64,000 nt of DNA from positions 1 to 64,000 of the forward strand of contig NZ_JAVBXR010000118.1 in the NCBI RefSeq assembly GCF_030824455.1. Direction: 5' to 3'. Under the pieces are notes generated by a model. That model saw only the letters and a list, made by a program, of their open reading frames with translations. It made no database searches and was not told the DNA's origin. This document shows positions 60,777 through 64,000 of the stretch, one piece after another (position 1 is the first letter of the stretch; each line of letters opens with the position of its first letter). This DNA is from Desulfobulbus sp. Lineage in GTDB: Bacteria; Desulfobacterota; Desulfobulbia; Desulfobulbales; Desulfobulbaceae. The position numbers and the translations under genes are program-made.

Positions 60777-61832
60777 CTACTTCCGCGTAGCCTTTCTTCT
60801 GCCCATTCCAGCAAGTCCAACCAGACCGGTGCCAAACAGCAGCATGGTTGCAGGCTCAGGAACCGCGCCGGCGCCGACTGTAATTCTATCCGCTTCTGTG
60901 GCAACCCGACCGCGGTCTACTGTGGCATAGATATTAAAATCATAAACCCCAGCTGTTTCCCCGGTGATCTCGACATTGAAGGTGAAGGTTCTGTCTTCGT
61001 CGCGAGTCCAAGTGCCTGTCTGGGCACCGTCATAGGAAGCGATTAAACCGGCCGGAACCTCCGAGAGGTCAAGTCCAACAGAGGTATAGGTGTGAATAAC
61101 GGTCTCAATGGCGTCTTGGATGGTGTCCACGATGGATGCCACATCGATTCCAGCGTAGTGATCACCGCCAGTTGCAGCGGCTATCCTGTCGGCTTGAGCC
61201 CCTAAAGATCCATTTACACTGACAGCTTCAACGGTGATATTTTTATCCACCAGAGCGGCAGTTGCAGTGGCTTCCGTTGAAGGACCACTCGGATCGTGAC
61301 CATAGACATCGCCAAACCATACCAAAATTCGAGTAGAACCAGCTCGCCAGCTTGCTGTTTCGGCAGCTTGCTCCAAGGCATACAGCTGCGATTCAGGACC
61401 ATCGCCTCCATACCCTAAAGGACTGTCCCATTTGGTAATGCCTGCCTGAACAGCTGTAACGTCGCTGGTGAAATCTTGATGAAGTGTATAAGGTTTATCA
61501 CTCGGATAGCCGTAACTGCTTCCCCAATCCTCATACTCGCCAACGGCATATTGCACATCGCCCAATCCAGCCGTACCAGCCAAAATACTCGCAGCACCTG
61601 TTTGTACAGTATTAATGGTCCCACCCATGCTGCCCGTGGTGTCTGCCAGAAAGAAAACGTCGACAGGCGCATAGCTTCCAGCCTCTTTAGACACAGTCAC
61701 TGTTTTTGTGATAGTCGTGGTCCCACCCACAGCAATGGTATCACTGAAAGATGTAGGCGACACACTGTCAGCCATTGCATAGGCTGGCAACAAGAACATA
61801 CTCACGGCCAAACCCAACATTACCTTTTTCAT
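60777..61832 (-). CDS. VWA-domain surface protein with PEP-CTERM sorting signal
   Basis: A 351-residue secreted protein. The signal peptide is about 1-21 (cleavage near AMA-D). A von Willebrand A domain (about 56-225) has a MIDAS-like DTTGS (64-68), with Thr replacing the first Ser of DxSxS. A beta-sandwich-like region (about 235-320) follows. The C-terminus VPEPATMLLFGTGLVG plus the basic MGRRKATRK is a canonical PEP-CTERM signal that an exosortase would process. No exosortase is in the window. AAGGAGG precedes the ATG. A terminator separates it from the TPR gene. Confidence 0.92.
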   Translation of the reverse strand: MKKVMLGLAVSMFLLPAYAMADSVSPTSFSDTIAVGGTTTITKTVTVSKEAGSYAPVDVFFLADTTGSMGGTINTVQTGAASILAGTAGLGDVQYAVGEYEDWGSSYGYPSDKPYTLHQDFTSDVTAVQAGITKWDSPLGYGGDGPESQLYALEQAAETASWRAGSTRILVWFGDVYGHDPSGPSTEATATAALVDKNITVEAVSVNGSLGAQADRIAAATGGDHYAGIDVASIVDTIQDAIETVIHTYTSVGLDLSEVPAGLIASYDGAQTGTWTRDEDRTFTFNVEITGETAGVYDFNIYATVDRGRVATEADRITVGAGAVPEPATMLLFGTGLVGLAGMGRRKATRK

Positions 61833-62322
61833 ACCCCCTCCTTGCTAACAAAAGTTAACTGTAAAAAAGTATTCTTTACACTTTTTCACCCTTGACAACA
61901 CGAATTGCAATTGTCGGGCCAGAAGCAAAAAAACAAGGGAATAGCCAACCCTCCTGAATTATAAAATAAATGCGCTAATGGATAAACGGCTCTAGAGTTG
62001 CCCTGAATTTGGCAAACTGAGGCGTTCCGGAAAAACGGGCATCACGCCTGTATTCCGGAAAAAACTCGACAAAGAAATTCTTCAGATAACACGCTTGAAC
62101 CATAGACATTTCCCGCCATAAATTGAACGCCGCCACAGTCATTTTTCCACTTTTCAGGAAAAATATCGACACCTGCGTAAAAAATTCCCGTAATTAATCC
62201 GAAAATCGGGGGACCGACGACGAACTTAAAATGGATGCAACAGGCGCGAAAAAACGACGCGAAAAAGAAAAAAAATCAATATCGTCAAGATAGACAGATG
62301 GATGGTCGATCAAAACGGCAGG
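61833..62322. other. 490-base low-GC gap
   Basis: The gap lies between the PEP-CTERM gene and folP and is markedly AT-richer than the surroundings. The right part of the first 100 bases probably holds the VWA gene promoter (a TTGTCA -35-like hexamer on the minus strand). A minus-strand frame at 61975-62172 (65 codons, ending in FFPEYRRDARFSGTPQF and beyond) looks protein-like but has no ribosome-binding site and may be a gene remnant. Confidence 0.45.
61975..62172 (-). pseudogene. Possible gene remnant, unknown
   Basis: The 65-codon frame has amino acid composition like a real protein C-terminus (FFVEFFPEYRRDARFSGTPQ), similar in style to the ends of some TPR or cyclase proteins. It lacks a credible start signal and lies in a low-GC gap. 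It could be a decayed gene end or chance. Confidence 0.2.
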
Positions 62323-63141
62323 TTAAGAATTGTAAACTGCTTGGTTACCCGAAAGAGCGATGGCCAGTGCTATTGCATCTCGGGTAGACCGAACTGCATG
62401 CACCCGAAGAAAATCCACGTCTTGCTGGCTACAGAATGCAGAAATCAGCGCCGTAGGGCAATCACGCTCATCGATGGAAACATCAAGCAGTTGCCCTAAA
62501 AATGATTTGCGAGAGTGGCCAATAAGCACTGGACGGCCGTGTATTTTAAAGGCCTGAATATTGCGCAGAATGCTCAAATTATGCTCAAGAGTTTTGCCAA
62601 ACCCGACGCCAGGGTCGACAATGATCCTAGCGCGATCAACGCCTTGGCTTTCCATCCAAACGATCCGCTCCCAAAAAAAATCGTTGATTTCAGCCACCAC
62701 GTCCTCGTACTGCGGGTTCACCTGCATGTGGCCGGGCACGCCCTGCATGTGCATGATGATGACCGGGCCGTCGAAGGATCGCGCCACGTCGATCATTGCC
62801 GGATCAAAGCGCAGAGCGGAGATGTCGTTGATCATGGTCGCCCCGGCGGCCAGGGCTTCGCGCGCCACCACCGCCTTGGTGGTGTCAATGGAGATGGGGA
62901 GATCGCTGCATGCGCGGATTTTCCGGATGGCCGGAATGACTCGGGCGAGTTCGTCCTCTGCGCTCACCGGTTCGGCAAAGGGTCGGGTGGATTCGCCGCC
63001 CACGTCAATGATGTCTGCCCCTTCGCTGATGAGTTGCTCAATTCGGGCTTCAAGAGCGGCCTCGGTGTTCCAGCGTCCGCCGTCGGAAAAAGAATCCGGG
63101 GTGACGTTGAGAATACCCATGATCTGTACCTTGTTTTTCAT
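62323..63141 (-). CDS. folP: Dihydropteroate synthase FolP
   Basis: Condenses p-aminobenzoate with dihydropterin pyrophosphate in folate synthesis; the sulfonamide target. The 272-residue protein has both signatures, MGILNVTPDSFSDGG and IIDVGGESTRPF, plus IDPGVGFGK-type VDPGVGFGKTLEHN and GHSRKSF. GGAAGGA lies upstream of the ATG. In many bacteria folP follows ftsH, as here, but a terminator and 430 bases separate them. Confidence 0.97.
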   Translation of the reverse strand: MKNKVQIMGILNVTPDSFSDGGRWNTEAALEARIEQLISEGADIIDVGGESTRPFAEPVSAEDELARVIPAIRKIRACSDLPISIDTTKAVVAREALAAGATMINDISALRFDPAMIDVARSFDGPVIIMHMQGVPGHMQVNPQYEDVVAEINDFFWERIVWMESQGVDRARIIVDPGVGFGKTLEHNLSILRNIQAFKIHGRPVLIGHSRKSFLGQLLDVSIDERDCPTALISAFCSQQDVDFLRVHAVRSTRDAIALAIALSGNQAVYNS

Positions 63142-63571
63142 GGTCTTTCCTTCCAGGCGTTTGTTGAGGAGTACAGGTTTTTAGCGTATGCGGGAAAGCT
63201 CGGCGAGAATGCGGCAATGAACAACGGGTTGGAAAGCTGTCTAGTGTAGTGCGGGCAACACAATTTCGTCCCTCTCACCTCACATCCCCACGCAGCATCC
63301 ATCTGACAGCGCTCAGTCTTTTTCCGTATTGCTTGAAAGTGATGTTTTTCTGTCTGCTGCCTATCGACCGGCCGAAAGGAATAAATCCAAGGTTCTCCAA
63401 CTACAGTCAATACACCCGTGACACTCAAGACAACCGCCTGCAGTGACCCATTGCAAACGACAACATGGATGCAGGCCAACAAGCCAGCAATTCGTTTTTG
63501 CAACAAAAAAAGGGGTGGGCCGCCTTCGTCGAACGAAGACAGCCCACCCCAAAAAAAGCACTGCAGTCGGT
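63142..63571. other. 430-base gap between ftsH and folP
   Basis: The gap contains the ftsH terminator at its right end. A minus-strand frame of 122 codons crosses it but is not protein-like. A folP promoter is expected here, though I could not point to one with confidence. Confidence 0.5.
63505..63550 (-). terminator. Intrinsic terminator after ftsH
   Basis: A long hairpin of GGGGTGGGC and GCCCACCCC with inner pairing CTTCGT/ACGAAG. Seven T follow on the minus strand, and the plus strand also shows a T/A tract, so it may be bidirectional. Confidence 0.9.
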
Positions 63572-64000
63572 TTAGGCTTCGGCGGTTTCAGCCGGCGCTT
63601 CCACCGTTTCCTCGCCGTTTTCGCCCCGCAACTTGGCAATAATCCGGTCCATGTCGTCAAGAATGATCGTCTCACGCTCCAGGAGCTCATCGGCGATGGC
63701 CTTGAGGATGTCCCGATTTTCCTCCAGCAAACGGGTGACCTTGTCGTTGGCCTCGACCACGATCTTCTTCACCTCCGCATCAATCTTCTGCGCGGTCTGT
63801 TCGCTGTAATCGCGGTGCTGGGCAATCTCGCGACCGAGGAAGATGTGCTCTTCCTTCTTGCCGTAGGACATCGGCCCAAGTTCGTCGCTCATGCCCCACT
63901 CGCACACCATCTTGCGCGCCAATTCGCTGGCCCGCTCGATGTCGTTGCCGGCGCCGGTGGTGATCTCGTTAAACACCAGCTTCTCCGCCACTCGACCGCC
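63572..64000 (-). CDS. ftsH: ATP-dependent zinc metalloprotease FtsH, C-terminal part
   Basis: The last 142 codons of FtsH; the gene continues beyond the right edge. The visible part begins [20 protein letters not shown], within the M41 peptidase domain after the HEAGH motif. It continues through [17 protein letters not shown] and ends in an acidic Glu/Ala-rich tail. FtsH is a membrane-anchored AAA+ protease that degrades misfolded membrane proteins and regulators. Confidence 0.96.
   Translation of the reverse strand, partial: GGRVAEKLVFNEITTGAGNDIERASELARKMVCEWGMSDELGPMSYGKKEEHIFLGREIAQHRDYSEQTAQKIDAEVKKIVVEANDKVTRLLEENRDILKAIADELLERETIILDDMDRIIAKLRGENGEETVEAPAETAEA

Noticed and set aside
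63138-63506. 122-codon minus-strand frame between ftsH and folP
   Set aside because: It starts inside the ftsH terminator region, overlaps the folP start, and has no protein-like pattern.

Overview
This is a gene-dense, high-GC bacterial chromosome segment with short gaps and many intrinsic terminators. It carries no rRNA, no CRISPR array, no intact insertion sequence and no obvious prophage. The gene content suggests a Gram-negative anaerobe of the Desulfobacterota, most like Desulfobulbales or relatives: an OmpA-family envelope protein, FtsEX with an EnvC-like partner, a DUF4390-NtrY-NtrX-type cluster beside hemB, a DUF3369/HD-GYP regulator, a FabL-type enoyl reductase and a PEP-CTERM surface protein. 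This placement is inferred from gene families, not from a marker-gene search.

Layout. 0.2-8 kb: moaA diverges from a tsaD-rsmA-small membrane protein-CPBP protease-DUF2062-iron alcohol dehydrogenase run, followed by glgB. 8-13.5 kb: a 989-residue coiled-coil OmpA protein, then leftward gph-DUF445. 13.7-19 kb: ftsE-ftsX-envC-like-ctpA (peptidoglycan remodelling at division), facing era. 19-27 kb: an RNase II/R-type nuclease, a DUF134 regulator, DUF4390-NtrY-NtrX and hemB. 27-33.5 kb: leftward SEC-C-VanZ-hydrolase, a small coiled-coil protein, and a histidine kinase/HD-GYP pair. 33.7-38.6 kb: a tightly overlapping six-gene leftward operon (lipoprotein, TtcA-like, DUF89, metallophosphoesterase, Ser/Thr kinase with DUF1566, unknown protein). 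38.7-43.2 kb: hisB, tRNA-Gly, rplM-rpsI, argC-truA-maf. 43.4-50.8 kb: a giant 1828-residue repeat protein with cNMP-like and PilZ domains, then a T7-like primase-helicase with a damaged TOPRIM site. 50.8-58.3 kb: leftward serA, DUF362, fabL, metK-ahcY and trmFO. 58.3-62 kb: a TPR protein and a VWA protein with a PEP-CTERM tail. 62.3-64 kb: folP and the C-terminal part of ftsH.

Much of the window is housekeeping: tRNA modification (tsaD, truA, trmFO, TtcA-like), rRNA methylation, ribosomal proteins, the SAM cycle (metK, ahcY), serine, arginine and histidine steps, haem and folate. Three places look less ordinary. The first is the PilZ/cNMP giant with its primase-helicase neighbour. The second is the translationally coupled kinase/phosphatase operon. 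The third is a set of intrinsic terminators lying within about 40 bases upstream of start codons (rplM, trmFO, DUF362, metK, TPR gene), which suggests read-through or attenuation control.

Start codons were chosen from Shine-Dalgarno position, overlap with the upstream stop, and family alignment from memory. Promoters and terminators were read by eye. No database search was possible.
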